From assembly GCA_964023205.1 (NCBI GenBank), contig OZ026839.1, positions 16,336,386 through 16,400,385 of the forward strand: a DNA stretch of 64,000 bases. Direction: 5' to 3'. Origin of the DNA: Lutraria lutraria (Eukaryota > Mollusca > Bivalvia > Venerida > Mactridae). The position numbers and the translations under genes were made by a program. The notes below the pieces were generated by a model that searched no databases, was not told where the DNA came from, and saw only the letters and a program-made list of their open reading frames with translations. This document shows positions 46,134-61,100 of the stretch, piece after piece; within the stretch, counting starts at the first letter, position 1; every line of letters starts with the position of its first letter.

Positions 46134-49100
46134 GTGAAAAGTTCTTGTCCGTTACTTTATTTTAACTAAACTTGTTTCTTCTTCAACTCTCGGCTAGACT
46201 GTAGTTCCATCAAGATCGGCACTATGTTCGGTTTTTGCAACTGAAATTATTTTAAAATTTCATCTATGAAATCTATTGATATATTTTCTTATCTTGCTAT
46301 TGTAATATTTACACCTGTATTTATAAACATAGATGGATGCAACATACGATGTAAGTTTTGTAAGAATACCGTGTACAATATCTATTTTATCTATAACCCC
46401 TTATGTATATCCATGCAGCACCCTGTGAAAAAAGCTTTCTACATCCTTTGCTAAAATTATGATTCTAAATATTTAAAAAATGGCGATATTGCTATTTTAC
46501 CTGTGTCAAGGATTAGTAGAAAGAAAGTCTAACACGACTGACCACAATTATATTTGTAATTATGTTGCTTTGGTTACACTAGTACATGTACGAGTATACA
46601 CAGAGTGTTGCATGAATTGCATAAAACTTCTATCCTTCCTGTTTTTGCAAAAAATCTAGTCGACAGTAAATAATCAATTGTTCTTGTATTCTCAAAATAT
46701 TCTTAAACTCAGGCATCGTTGTAAAACCACGGTAAATCAAATTACAGATATATAGTGTTAAGGTGTACACAATAAATCGTTTGTTTCTGGCTACATGCAC
46801 GTTAAAATAGGATTAGGTAGACAAGTAAGACAGTTTATGTAACGTTCCTCGAATTTTGTTAAAGGTCTACGGTCGTGAGAAAAATATGACATGTCGGATT
46901 ACCAGAAAGGAACATGTTTTACACCTCAGGATAGAATAATTTTCTATAATGATCTATATCATACAGTTATTATTTTTTATAAAAATATTTCGACGAAAAA
47001 TTCAAAATACATTCTTTCCATTGGTCCATTTTAGTAGTAGATCTGTAACAACCAGTCGAAATCTTGTTGGAAACAACATCTTATTTGGCTGATCATTTTT
47101 AATCTAACACATATTATAAGCATTTAATTAATTAAAACACTGTTCTCTATTGTATAAAGTGTGACCAAATTTAGCTTTGTCATACTTCTGTCGTCGTTGT
47201 TATCAACACAAGAACAAAAACAGTGAACATGAATTAGAATCTTTATCTGGAAATAGAATTAAAAACAGAAGCGTGATTGTATTGAAACATTTAAAATGTA
47301 AGCAGAAACATTTACAGCTATTCCTTTGCTAAAACTTGATTGATGAACATACTGTTTTATTCGGTGTAAATGATGCACACACGAAAAATCCTATTTGCTC
47401 CTTTCTAACACTAGTTCTGATTGTTTGGGATTTTCTATGATATCCGCTCCATCTTACTATAGAATTCACTGGTTCATACAAGTTTTGCAGTATAGACTGG
47501 TTTACTTAAGTTTTGCAGTATGGATTGGTTTACATAAGTTTTGCAGTATGGACTGGTTTACTTAAGTTTGAAGTATGGAAAGGTTCACACAAGTTTAGTA
47601 GTATAGACAGGTTCACACTTTATAGTCACGTTCATCATACAAATTTGTTCAAATTCATTACCAAATGTGCAATGGGTAAACAAATTGATTTTATGTTTTG
47701 TCACATTTAAATGGTAGTGGATAAGAATGTTTATGTTTGTATAATTATATACCAATCGAATTAAGACAAATTTTAAAATGTGGTGTTTTAGAAAAGAAAA
47801 CTCTAGGTTTTAATATTTTATTAGGTGTCATTTTGGATTCTACTGAAGATTTATTTACTTATTACCCTTAGTATATGGATTTATGTTTATTTCATATCAA
47901 TATACACCCGATATGTAAAAAATATGTCGATTAGACCACCTACATTTTTTGTATTTTCCCATTTTGCCATTATGGTTTAATAAAATATTTTGAGAAATGA
48001 ATACTATTGACATGTTCGAATGTAAATCTAAAGCATGCTGTCCCTGTTTTTATTATTATTTCTTCCCAAATATCTTTTAGTTCTACCCTTCGTTACTCGT
48101 TTTAGATATTTTCATTTTAGACCATTTATAACAAGTAATAACACTAGTCACACTATGCCGCGTTCCCACTGCGTTGGCACGGCGTTGTTTATTTTCGCAG
48201 AGCGCCTTGAGATCGCAAGATAAATCTGATATTTATTGTGAAATTGGGATGTTACGGTGGCATTGCGACCAAGTTGTTGCTACAGAGCTCACCACTGCGT
48301 ACACGGCACTTTCACGGCACTCTTGCTGCGCTGATGGCGTGTTGGGAGACATTCGTATGAGCGCGACTCAGACACAGCAGCATCTCACAAAACACTGTAC
48401 AATCTCCATACAAAACGCCAACGACAGCCATAGCGTTCGCACGGCGACCTCTGTACGATTACACGGAGCTCTGTAGGAGACCTTACTGCGCTGCTATGTC
48501 GACCTTACGGCGATCGCATAGCGCTCTTAGAACGCCGTGTGGCAGCATTTGTTTTGTGCATGCTCAAAGTGCACGCCGTCGCTCGGCGTCCTACGCAATC
48601 TCGACGCCTCTACTGGCAATACCACTGCGTTGCTGCGGCGATGCATGCGATGGTCTTGCTCGCGCCACGGCGTTCTGCATTTCTCTTGGACGCCGTGGGA
48701 TCGCCGTGAAAACGCGGTCGTAGTGTGACAGGGGTTTAAGATTCTCCTAATAATATTTCCGGTTTTAACCAGTTTGGACTCACCATCTATTATGCATCCA
48801 TTAATTCCCCTAGTACTTTATTATCCTCCCTTTTCTAATGTTTAACAAGCCACAGAGACGTGTGGAGTTTTTTATGCTTTGTGGCCTGGGTTTGTCTTTG
48901 TTAAGGTACGAGTTCTATGAACAGATGTTTCGTGAAACAACACGAGCTAACCATATCAGGTGGATATTGATCAGTCTAGAGTAGATGTTTTATTTGTAGT
49001 GCTTGCACATACTTTTATTATATTATCTTCCTTGAAGATCATGCAGCCTGCTGGCCGGGCAAATAACTACAGTACAAAGATAACCGACTTACTAACATCT

Positions 49101-52100
49101 ATCAGAGATCCACAACAAAAAGATGACACAATGCTTAGACAAATGGAGGCAGGTGGTCTTAAATGTTTCTTGATTTCTTTCTTCTGTTTTGTGAGCAGTG
49201 TCACTTTTTCCACTTTTGTTTCCTTACCTATCTAGGCACTTAAATGTTGCTTGTGTATTAGTCAATTTTAGATAATATTAAATAAACCGCAGCTTTCAAG
49301 GTTTGTATCAAAAGTATCGTGTGTTTTCTACACATTTTATTAACTTTATACTTTTGTTCATGATGTTACAATTCATTTTGCTGACGATGAACAATATCGT
49401 TATATAAAACTCATTTAAGAAGTAAAACTATTTTCAAATCTATGAATTGCACTTTATCACGTATTCTTCTCAAGTTTCAGTTCTCTTAACATATTTAACG
49501 AATAATACGAATGTTGTTCCGGTATTACGAGTATGGATACTTTATGTACCATAGTGCAAGTTTGCCTCCAGCTGAAGGGGTAATTCACGTTGCAGATATT
49601 TATGTACCATAGTGCAAGTTTGCCTCCAGCTGAAGGGGTAATTCACGTTGCAGATATTTATGTACCATAGTGCAAGTTTGCCTCCAGCTTAAGGGGTAAT
49701 TCACGTTGCAGATATTTATGTACCATAGTGCAAGTTTGCCTCCAGCTTAAGGGGTAATTCACTATGTAGATATTTATGTACCATAGTGCAAGTTTGCCTC
49801 CAGCTGAAGGGGTAATTCACGTTGCAGATATTTATGTACCATAGTGCAAGTTTGCCTCCAGCTTAAGGGGTAATTCACGTTGCAGATATTTATGTACCAT
49901 AGTGCAAGTTTGCCTCCAGCTTAAGAGGTAATTCATTGTGTAGATATTTATGTACCATAGTGCAAGTTTGCCTCCAGCTTAAGGGGTAATTCACTATGTA
50001 GATATTTATGTACCATAGTGCAAGTTTGCCTCCAGCTTAAGGGGTAATTCACGTTGCAGATATTTATGTACCATAGTGCAAGTTTGCCTCCAGCTTAAGG
50101 GGTAATTCACTATGTAGATATTTATGTACCATAGTGCAAGTTTGCCTCCAGCTTAAGGGGTAATTCATTGTGTAGATATTTATGTACCATAGTGCAAGTT
50201 TGCCTCCAGCTTAAGGGGTAATTCACTATGTAGATATTTATGTACCATAGTGCAAGTTTGCCTCCAGCTTAAGGGGTAATTCACGTTGCAGATATTTATG
50301 TACCATAGTGCAAGTTTGCCTCCAGCTTAAGGGGTAATTCATTGTGTAGATATTTATGTACCATAGTGCAAGTTTGCCTCCAGCTTAAGGGGTAATTCAT
50401 TGTGTAGATATTTATGTACCATAGTGCAAGTTTGCCTCCAGCTTAAGGGGTAATTCACTATGTAGATATTTATGTACCATAGTGCAAGTTTGCCTCCAGC
50501 TTAAGGGGTAATTCACGTTGCAGATATTTATGTACCATAGTGCAAGTTTGCCTCCAGCTTAAGGGGTAATTCATTGTGTAGATATTTATGTACCATAGTG
50601 CAAGTTTGCCTCCAGCTTAAGGGGTAATTCACTATGTAGATATTTATGTACCATAGTGCAAGTTTGCCTCCAGCTTAAGGGGTAATTCACTATGTAGATA
50701 TTTATGTACCATAGTGCAAGTTTGCCTCCAGCTTAAGGGGTAATTCACGTTGCAGATATTTATGTACCATAGTGCAAGTTTGCCTCCAGCTTAAGGGGTA
50801 ATTCACGTTGCAGATATTTATGTACCATAGTGCAAGTTTGCCTCCAGCTTAAGGGGTAATTCACTATGTAGATATTTATGTACCATAGTGCAAGTTTGCC
50901 TCCAGCTTAAGGGGTAATTCACTGTGTAGATATTTATGTACCATAGTGCAAGTTTGCCTCCAGCTTAAGGGGTAATTCACTATGTAGATATTTATGTACC
51001 ATAGTGCAAGTTTGCCTCCAGCTTAAGGGGTAATTCACTATGTAGATATTTATGTACCATAGTGCAAGTTTGCCTCCAGCTTAAGGGGTAATTCACTATG
51101 TAGATATTTATGTACCATAGTGCAAGTTTGCCTCCAGCTTAAGGGGTAATTCACGTTGCAGATATTTATGTACCATAGTGCAAGTTTGCCTCAAGCTTAA
51201 GGGGTAATTCATTGTGTAGATATTTATGTACCATAGTGCAAGTTTGCCTCCAGCTGAAGGGGTAATTCACGTTGTAGATATTTATGTACCATAGTGCAAG
51301 TTTGCCTCCAGCTTAAGGGGTAATTCACGTTGTAGATATTTATGTACCATAGTGCAAGTTTGCCTCCAGCTTAAGGGGTAATTCACGTTGCAGATATTTA
51401 TGTACCATAGTGCAAGTTTGCCTCCAGCTTAAGGGGTAATTCACTATGTAGATATTTATGTACCATAGTGCAAGTTTGCCTCCAGCTTAAGGGGTAATTC
51501 ACTATGTAGATATTTATGTACCATAGTGCAAGTTTGCCTCCAGCTTAAGGGGTAATTCACTATGTAGATATTTATGTACCATAGTGCAAGTTTACCTCCA
51601 GCTTAAGGGGTAATTCACTATGTAGATATTTATGTACCATAGTGCAAGTTTGCCTCCAGCTTAAGGGGTAATTCACTATGTAGATATTTATGTACCATAG
51701 TGCAAGTTTGCCTCCAGCTTAAGGGGTAATTCACTATGTAGATATTTATGTACCATAGTGCAAGTTTGCCTCCAGCTTAAGGGGTTATTCACGTTGCAGA
51801 TATTTATGTACCATAGTGCAAGTTTGCCTCAAGCTTAAGGGGTAATTCATTGTGTAGATATTTATGTACCATAGTGCAAGTTTGCCTCCAGCTTAAGGGG
51901 TAATTCACTGTGTAGATATTTATGTACCATAGTGCAAGTTTACCTCCAGCTGAAGGGGTAATTCACTATGTAGATATTTATGTACCATAGTGCAAGTTTG
52001 CCTCCAGCTTAAGGGGTAATTCATTGTGTAGATATTTATGTACCATAGTGCAAGTTTGCCTCCAGCTTAAGGGGTAATTCACGTTGTAGATATTTATGTA

Positions 52101-55100
52101 CCATAGTGCAAGTTTGCCTCCAGCTTAAGGGGTAATTCACTATGTAGATATTTATGTACCATAGTGCAAGTTTGCCTCCAGCTTAAGGGGTAATTCACTG
52201 TGTAGATATTTATGTACCATAGTGCAAGTTTGCCTCCAGCTTAAGGTGTAATTCATTGTGTAGATATTTATGTACCATAGTGCAAGTTTGCCTCCAGCTT
52301 AAGGGGTAATTCACGTTGCAGATATTTATGTACCATAGTGCAAGTTTGCCTCCAGCTTAAGGGGTAATTCATTGTGTAGATATTTATGTACCATAGTGCA
52401 AGTTTGCCTCCAGCTTAAGGGGTAATTCATTGTGTAGATATTTATGTACCATAGTGCAAGTTTGCCTCCAGCTTAAGGGGTAATTCACTATGTAGATATT
52501 TATGTACCATAGTGCAAGTTTGCCTCCAGCTTAAGGGGTAATTCACGTTGCAGATATTTATGTACCATAGTGCAAGTTTGCCTCCAGCTTAAGGGGTAAT
52601 TCATTGTGTAGATATTTATGTACCATAGTGCAAGTTTGCCTCCAGCTTAAGGGGTAATTCACTATGTAGATATTTATGTACCATAGTGCAAGTTTGCCTC
52701 CAGCTTAAGGGGTAATTCACTATGTAGATATTTATGTACCATAGTGCAAGTTTGCCTCCAGCTTAAGGGGTAATTCACGTTGCAGATATTTATGTACCAT
52801 AGTGCAAGTTTGCCTCCAGCTTAAGGGGTAATTCACGTTGCAGATATTTATGTACCATAGTGCAAGTTTGCCTCCAGCTTAAGGGGTAATTCACTATGTA
52901 GATATTTATGTACCATAGTGCAAGTTTGCCTCCAGCTTAAGGGGTAATTCACTGTGTAGATATTTATGTACCATAGTGCAAGTTTGCCTCCAGCTTAAGG
53001 GGTAATTCACTATGTAGATATTTATGTACCATAGTGCAAGTTTGCCTCCAGCTTAAGGGGTAATTCACTATGTAGATATTTATGTACCATAGTGCAAGTT
53101 TGCCTCCAGCTTAAGGGGTAATTCACTATGTAGATATTTATGTACCATAGTGCAAGTTTGCCTCCAGCTTAAGGGGTAATTCACGTTGCAGATATTTATG
53201 TACCATAGTGCAAGTTTGCCTCAAGCTTAAGGGGTAATTCATTGTGTAGATATTTATGTACCATAGTGCAAGTTTGCCTCCAGCTGAAGGGGTAATTCAC
53301 GTTGTAGATATTTATGTACCATAGTGCAAGTTTGCCTCCAGCTTAAGGGGTAATTCACGTTGTAGATATTTATGTACCATAGTGCAAGTTTGCCTCCAGC
53401 TTAAGGGGTAATTCACGTTGCAGATATTTATGTACCATAGTGCAAGTTTGCCTCCAGCTTAAGGGGTAATTCACTATGTAGATATTTATGTACCATAGTG
53501 CAAGTTTGCCTCCAGCTTAAGGGGTAATTCACTATGTAGATATTTATGTACCATAGTGCAAGTTTGCCTCCAGCTTAAGGGGTAATTCACTATGTAGATA
53601 TTTATGTACCATAGTGCAAGTTTGCCTCCAGCTTAAGGGGTAATTCACTATGTAGATATTTATGTACCATAGTGCAAGTTTGCCTCCAGCTTAAGGGGTA
53701 ATTCACTATGTAGATATTTATGTACCATAGTGCAAGTTTGCCTCCAGCTTAAGGGGTAATTCACTATGTAGATATTTATGTACCATAGTGCAAGTTTGCC
53801 TCCAGCTTAAGGGGTAATTCACGTTGCAGATATTTATGTACCATAGTGCAAGTTTGCCTCAAGCTTAAGGGGTAATTCATTGTGTAGATATTTATGTACC
53901 ATAGTGCAAGTTTGCCTCCAGCTTAAGGGGTAATTCACTGTGTAGATATTTATGTACCATAGTGCAAGTTTACCTCCAGCTGAAGGGGTAATTCACTATG
54001 TAGATATTTATGTACCATAGTGCAAGTTTGCCTCCAGCTTAAGGGGTAATTCATTGTGTAGATATTTATGTACCATAGTGCAAGTTTGCCTCCAGCTTAA
54101 GGGGTAATTCACGTTGTAGATATTTATGTACCATAGTGCAAGTTTGCCTCCAGCTTAAGGGGTAATTCACTGTGTAGATATTTATGTACCATAGTGCAAG
54201 TTTGCCTCCAGCTTAAGGGGTAATTCACTGTGTAGATATTTATGTACCATAGTGCAAGTTTGCCTCCAGCTTAAGGGGTAATTCATTGTGTAGATATTTA
54301 TGTACCATAGTGCAAGTTTGCCTCCAGCTTAAGGGGTAATTCACGTTGTAGATATTTATGTACCATAGTGCAAGTTTGCCTCCAGCTTAAGGGGTAATTC
54401 ACTATGTAGATATTTATGTACCATAGTGCAAGTTTGCCTCCAGCTTAAGGGGTAATTCACGTTGTAGATATTTATGTACCATAGTGCAAGTTTGCCTCCA
54501 GCTTAAGGGGTAATTCATTGTGTAGATATTTATGTACCATAGTGCAAGTTTGCCTCCAGCTTAAGGGGTAATTCACTATGTAGATATTTATGTACCATAG
54601 TGCAAGTTTGCCTCCAGCTTAAGGGGTAATTCACGTTGCAGATATTTATGTACCATAGTGCAAGTTTGCCTCCAGCTTAAGGGGTAATTCATTGTGTAGA
54701 TATTTATGTACCATAGTGCAAGTTTGCCTCCAGCTTAAGGGGTAATTCACTATGTAGATATTTATGTACCATAGTGCAAGTTTGCCTCCAGCTTAAGGGG
54801 TAATTCACTATGTAGATATTTATGTACCATAGTGCAAGTTTGCCTCCAGCTTAAGGGGTAATTCACGTTGCAGATATTTATGTACCATAGTGCAAGTTTG
54901 CCTCCAGCTTAAGGGGTAATTCACGTTGCAGATATTTATGTACCATAGTGCAAGTTTGCCTCCAGCTTAAGGGGTAATTCACGTTGCAGATATTTATGTA
55001 CCATAGTGCAAGTTTGCCTCCAGCTTAAGGGGTAATTCACGTTGCAGATATTTATGTACCATAGTGCAAGTTTGCCTCCAGCTTAAGGGGTAATTCACTA

Positions 55101-58100
55101 TGTAGATATTTATGTACCATAGTGCAAGTTTGCCTCCAGCTTAAGGGGTAATTCACTATGTAGATATTTATGTACCATAGTGCAAGTTTGCCTCCAGCTT
55201 AAGGGGTAATTCACTATGTAGATATTTATGTACCATAGTGCAAGTTTGCCTCCAGCTTAAGGGGTAATTCACGTTGTAGATATTTATGTACCATAGTGCA
55301 AGTTTGCCTCCAGCTTAAGGGGTAATTCACGTTGTAGATATTTATGTACCATAGTGCAAGTTTGCCTCAAGCTTAAGGGGTAATTCACTGTGTAGATATT
55401 TATGTACCATAGTGCAAGTTTGCCTCCAGCTTAAGGGGTAATTCACTGTGTAGATATTTATGTACCATAGTGCAAGTTTGCCTCCAGCTTAAGGGGTAAT
55501 TCACTATGTAGATATTTATGTACCATAGTGCAAGTTTGCCTCCAGCTTAAGGGGTAATTCACGTTGTAGATATTTATGTACCATAGTGCAAGTTTGCCTC
55601 CAGCTTAAGGGGTAATTCACTGTGTAGATATTTATGTACCATAGTGCAAGTTTGCCTCCAGCTGAGGGGGTAATTCACTGTGTAGATATTTATGTACCAT
55701 AGTGCAAGTTTGCCTCCAGCTTAAGGGGTCATTCACTATGTAGATATTTATGTACCATAGTGCAAGTTTGCCTCCAGCTTAAGGGGTAATTCACGTTGTA
55801 GATATTTATGTACCATAGTGCAAGTTTGCCTCCAGCTTAAGGGGTAATTCATTGTGTAGATATTTATGTACCATAGTGCAAGTTTGCCTCCAGCTGAAGG
55901 GGTAATTCACGTTGTAGATATTTATATACCATAGTGCAAGTTTGCCTCTAGCTGAAGGGGTAATTCACGTTGTAGATATTTATGTACCATAGTGCAAGTT
56001 TGCCTCAAGCTTAAGGGGTGATTCATTGTGTAGATATTTATGTACCATAATGCAAGTTTGCCTCTAGCTGAAGGGGTAATTCACGTTGTAGATATTTATG
56101 TACCATAGTGCAAGTTTGCCTCCAGCTGAAGGGGGTAATTCACGTTGTAGATATTTATGTACCATAGTGCAAGTTTGCCTCCAGCTGAAGGGGTGATTCA
56201 TTGTGTAGATATTTATGTACCATAATGCAAGTTTGCCTCCACGTGAAAACTGGCTACTCAAACATTCTACTTTGCCTAAAATTACTATCAATATTCTATT
56301 CATCAGGCCAATAAAGGATATCTTATCATGATGCGATTTAGTCCAACAGATTTGGGTGAAGTTATTACTGCCGTACAGGAAAATCTAAGCACACTGGCCG
56401 CTCATCAGGGTTATGTTATCGGATTTTCGGACCCAAGAGACGTAAGTGTTTATGCAAACCATCACATCTTCGACTAAAAATTACTGAAACTTGTTTTTAA
56501 AGTATGATGTACAAACAGTGACTTGATTCCTTTGTATAGACAAGTTGTTGTAAAATGTTTGTAAAGAGCAATTTTGTTAAACTGTCGATGTTGAATAATT
56601 ACACGGTCGCTAAATAGGATTATTTTTAGCTTCGTACTACAGTCGAGAGTTTTCATTTCACCGTTTTGGAATGTCCCATTCCGCATGTGTATATAGTATT
56701 ATGTAGCACATCGTTAAATGCATGCATTCTACAACCGGTACAAGAAAATCATTTCACACTAAGCATCAAAGGGTGCCGAAAAATAAGTTACTCAACATCA
56801 CATTTTTAATTACATTATTATTAATACTTTAATAGTGGATTATCAATGTGAAGTTCAATGATCTAGAAAACAGCATATGTATTGACAGCCCATACAGTAG
56901 AGGATCTCCTTTAATTCACCAACCATAATGAACGTACCCCTATAAAACTTGATGTGATTATGTACGACTGGGATCACTTCAAACTTTATATGATATCAAG
57001 CACACATGAGTCTGATCCGAATTTCTTGAAATTTTGAAATGAAATGAGACTGTGTCGTGTAAAAATTTAAACAATCACAACAGTTTGGAATTAGAACGTG
57101 CCCTTTTCCCTTCAAAATACTTGCAAAACCTAAATGTTTACACGGGGAATCCCTAGGAATTGGACATTCCTATAATTTTGTTTAGGATTTTCTTACACAA
57201 TTCCTCTGATTAAAAAGTAGTAATAATAATGTTTTTGCTGTTGACAAAATATGATCAGATAAGGACTTACCCTCATTTTATCTCACCAGCAACTAAAGAA
57301 AGTTGCGTACAAACATTTGCAAAATAGCATATATTGGATCACTGCATAGCAGAATCTCTCAGATGTTCGTTATCAAAAAGCCATAAGCTATCAAGCATCT
57401 AAATGACCAGGACGGTCAAACGAAAAAACGACTACGACTAACTCCCCACAGTGCTTACTTCCCTTGATCAGTACAGCGCGTGACGTAACCGATGCGCTAC
57501 GGTAGTAGACTGCATGAAATGTTAAACTGGTTCCTGTTCCATCTCGCTGTGCACCTAGTACACACAGAGTCAGTGGGGACCAGTTATACGTGATTCTCCA
57601 ATTGCCCCAGGTTGCACTTGATTGGGCTACTCTATATATATACTATAATCCGAACTTGAATCAAGTGCCCAAGAGTACTCGGAGTAAACTCCGAACTCTC
57701 TACCGTACCGACCGGGAACTGTAGAGTGTGACGTCATAAATCAAGATGACTGTCTCAACAGCTAAATTTTTATTTTTATTATCATAACCGTTTTGGTTAC
57801 ATATCCTCCTTGTTATTGTAGTAGAAGAAACATGCAGTACAAATTGTACAATTCAAGCACATGTGTATCTCTGTGGCTCGTAAAATCTGTTATTCTGGGA
57901 ATTTTTTCCATACTTGATTTCTGAATTATTTGTTTACAATCATAGCAACAATTAAGCACAGTTACTCATAATGTTAACATTGTATTACTGGACAGCATGC
58001 TGAGTAAAAATCATGTTCATGGTCCTGATTTAACACCACTTACAGCGAGAGCAAGAAGATGCAAATTATCATCATTTACATTCGACAAACTGCCACCTAC

Positions 58101-61100
58101 TGTTGCACCAACAATGTTTGATAGAATTTCTGCTTCTGTCGGCCATTTTTATACTCCTAATTTATATGATTCGTTTGAACTACTCGTGGTACTCCGAGTG
58201 CACTCCGGATTCAAGGGAGTTTTTCGAATCAAGTTCGACCCCAGTCTGCCCAGTGACTGCTGTCCAACTGCATTCTATAAGGGACACCGCGTGGCGCCAA
58301 TAATCAAAATTATTGTATAGATTACGAAGGTAACTGAGTCCTACCGAAGCCAAAAATAAATGCAAGCATTGACCGTGAAAATACTCCTCTTTAACAGTGT
58401 AATAAAATCGCGCAATACTTAATAAGGAATAAGCTGTAAATAGATATTAATTCAGCTCTTCGCTTGAAATAAGATGGACATGTTGCTTATGACAGTATGA
58501 TTATAACCTATAATCCAAACACATTCGGGAAATAAGTCACTCTCTGGAATGGACTACGATCTACATGTGTAGGTGGCAAAACTGCTTGCCAATATATTAC
58601 TAGCAGTAGTGTCCTGCTTTATATACAAACCTTGATTATAACGAAGGCTAAATTATTATTGTGTACAAATCAATGAAAATCTAAGCAGTTCTTTGATTTC
58701 AATATACTCCTTCAGATGCAGATTCTTATTCCTAGTAATCAGATGATGGCGAGCGATCAATGGTGGGATCCTAGGAACAGAGCTTCTAGATTTGCAGTCT
58801 GTTGTATGTGGTTTAAAGATATAAATCAAGCCAAGAGATGGTTTGATAGCGCCACGAGGTTCAAACAGCCAGATTTTCCCAATTCAAGATCGTATCAAGT
58901 GATTGCTGTTCCCTTAACATACGGCCAGAACAAGGAACCGTTACCATTCGGACCTGATCGTATGCATACATTTGTACTATATTGGATGTTGCTATGTTTT
59001 CTCATCGCTAAATAGGTGTTCGTCTAACATTTGTGAAAAATAGGCACAGAGAGTGGGTCAAAAGTTCTGACAATTATTACATTTTAATGCATGATCATAG
59101 CATATGTTAATAGAAACATTTTAAGCGCAACAAAAAAGCGGGTCGTGGTGCTTGTTTTTGAGATATCTTCCATTGAATGTGATTTTTTGCTAATTTAAGG
59201 TCATTTTAAGGGCAGACAAATCACTATGAAGGAAAACAAGGCATTATTGTTTTTCCCTTCATGTAGCTGACTTCTTTTTATGTCATCGTACAAAATTTGA
59301 TGAATAGGTAAAGAGTGATTTGCTTTTTTTTAATTTTCTAAATATGAATTATTCTCAGTCTGTCAGCTTCATCAGAAACAAGTAATGAAATGTTTAATGG
59401 AATTACATGAAATTTTGTATTTTGACCTAGAATTAATTGAAAAATATTTACCAAACGTAAAAATATGGTATACAAGATTTATGTATGAGTGATCAAAGTA
59501 AAAAACAACTTAAGACGTATTTTGGTGACAGCATGTTAATTTAAGGCATTATGTCCCTTATACTGGACTTTTATGACATACCTGATCAATCTACAGTGTA
59601 CAGGAAATGACAATGATACAAAAACAGTAAAGTCCATTTTTTATTATTTCTTTGATACAAATTCCATAGATACATTAATTTTACGACATACTTTAAAAAT
59701 GAAATGTCTTTAAAAGACAGGCTCGATGTTTCTTAAATGTTATTAACACAACTGAAACCTATAGAATGATTTCTGTTAAATTCCATTGCCGTTATAGTAC
59801 CGCGTGAACACCAGACCAATTAGGTCAGACAGTAAAATGTTGATATTAGGTCAGCTAAACAAATTACGCATGTAGCTATATCTACTGTGAGACTTCATTG
59901 AAATGGCTTACTGCAATTGAATTTAGTGCAAACATAAAAGGAAAATAACTCAACAGAATATCATTGCTGCTTTTTTAAATCTCAAGGAAAACTATTTTCT
60001 ATCGTGGATACCTATAGAAAAAATAAAGGTCACCCCAACTTGTGATAAAATATTTTGGGCATTAGGCATCTAATACCTTAATAACCTTGAAATAATATTG
60101 TCACCGAAACCAGACAAAATATGTTCCAATTTCCTTAATTCAGGACAATCAGTGACACTGTTATGGTCGGAATTTCCTAACATCCACGAACGAGGGCCGA
60201 ACGATTTCAAGGAAAGTTATTCCATCCCAGCTCAACATTGCATGAAAGCTTACGGAGCACACCCACATGTGTCAATAAGTAAGTAGATATCGCTGATTAA
60301 TGAAGCCTTTGTTTGGATATAAAAGATTCTCTTACAAAGAAACAAATAAACTTTGGAACAGCGTAAAATTCTTAGTCTTAAATGGAACGCAAGATTTTGA
60401 AGTATAGCAACAATGATCATCTGATTGTCAAGTCATATTTTTATTTTCAAAATGGATTGATCTAGGTTATTCCAAAACATTCGTTTTTAAAATGGAATAA
60501 ATGGTTAAGTCTTAAACGATTTCCTGCAATTAAACAAGAAACATTGCATTGTAAGATCATATAATGTAAAAAGTGTTAGTGTTTCATTCAGTCAATGATT
60601 CATTAAGTATGTATTTCAGGTGAGTTCAGGGCCGGGTGGGGACCGGAACCAAATAAGTTTGGACAACCAGAATATATCCATCTCCGTGAGGAAAAAGAAC
60701 GTGTAGCCCGTGCTATACACACAGGATGGGTGGCACACAAAACATTCATCACTGTCAGTGCTTTCCCAACACTGGGATCTGTCATGGAGTTTTACACAAG
60801 CGGTAAGTATTATATTATTTTTTAAAGCTCGCCGTAAAGTGATCGCATGCTGAGTCAACAATGTAATTATATGTGTTCTCTTGAAACATGATTTAAAGTG
60901 GAGCGATGACAGTAAGTGGTCAGTGGACTGAGGCATGTCCAGGTGGAATTAATAATGTTAATGTCAAGGGCCTATACACGCTCTGTATATGTTGATCTTT
61001 GTTAAAGCAGATAGAGGGTGTTCCAGGGAGTATATTCTCATACACCTTGAACCAACGATTATATACTAATTCATTTGATGAATATATATGAAAGGAGTGC

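Noticed and set aside
49535..56241. CRISPR-like regular repeats
   Set aside because: There are no unique spacers. The whole 58-bp unit repeats, and the setting is a eukaryotic intron.
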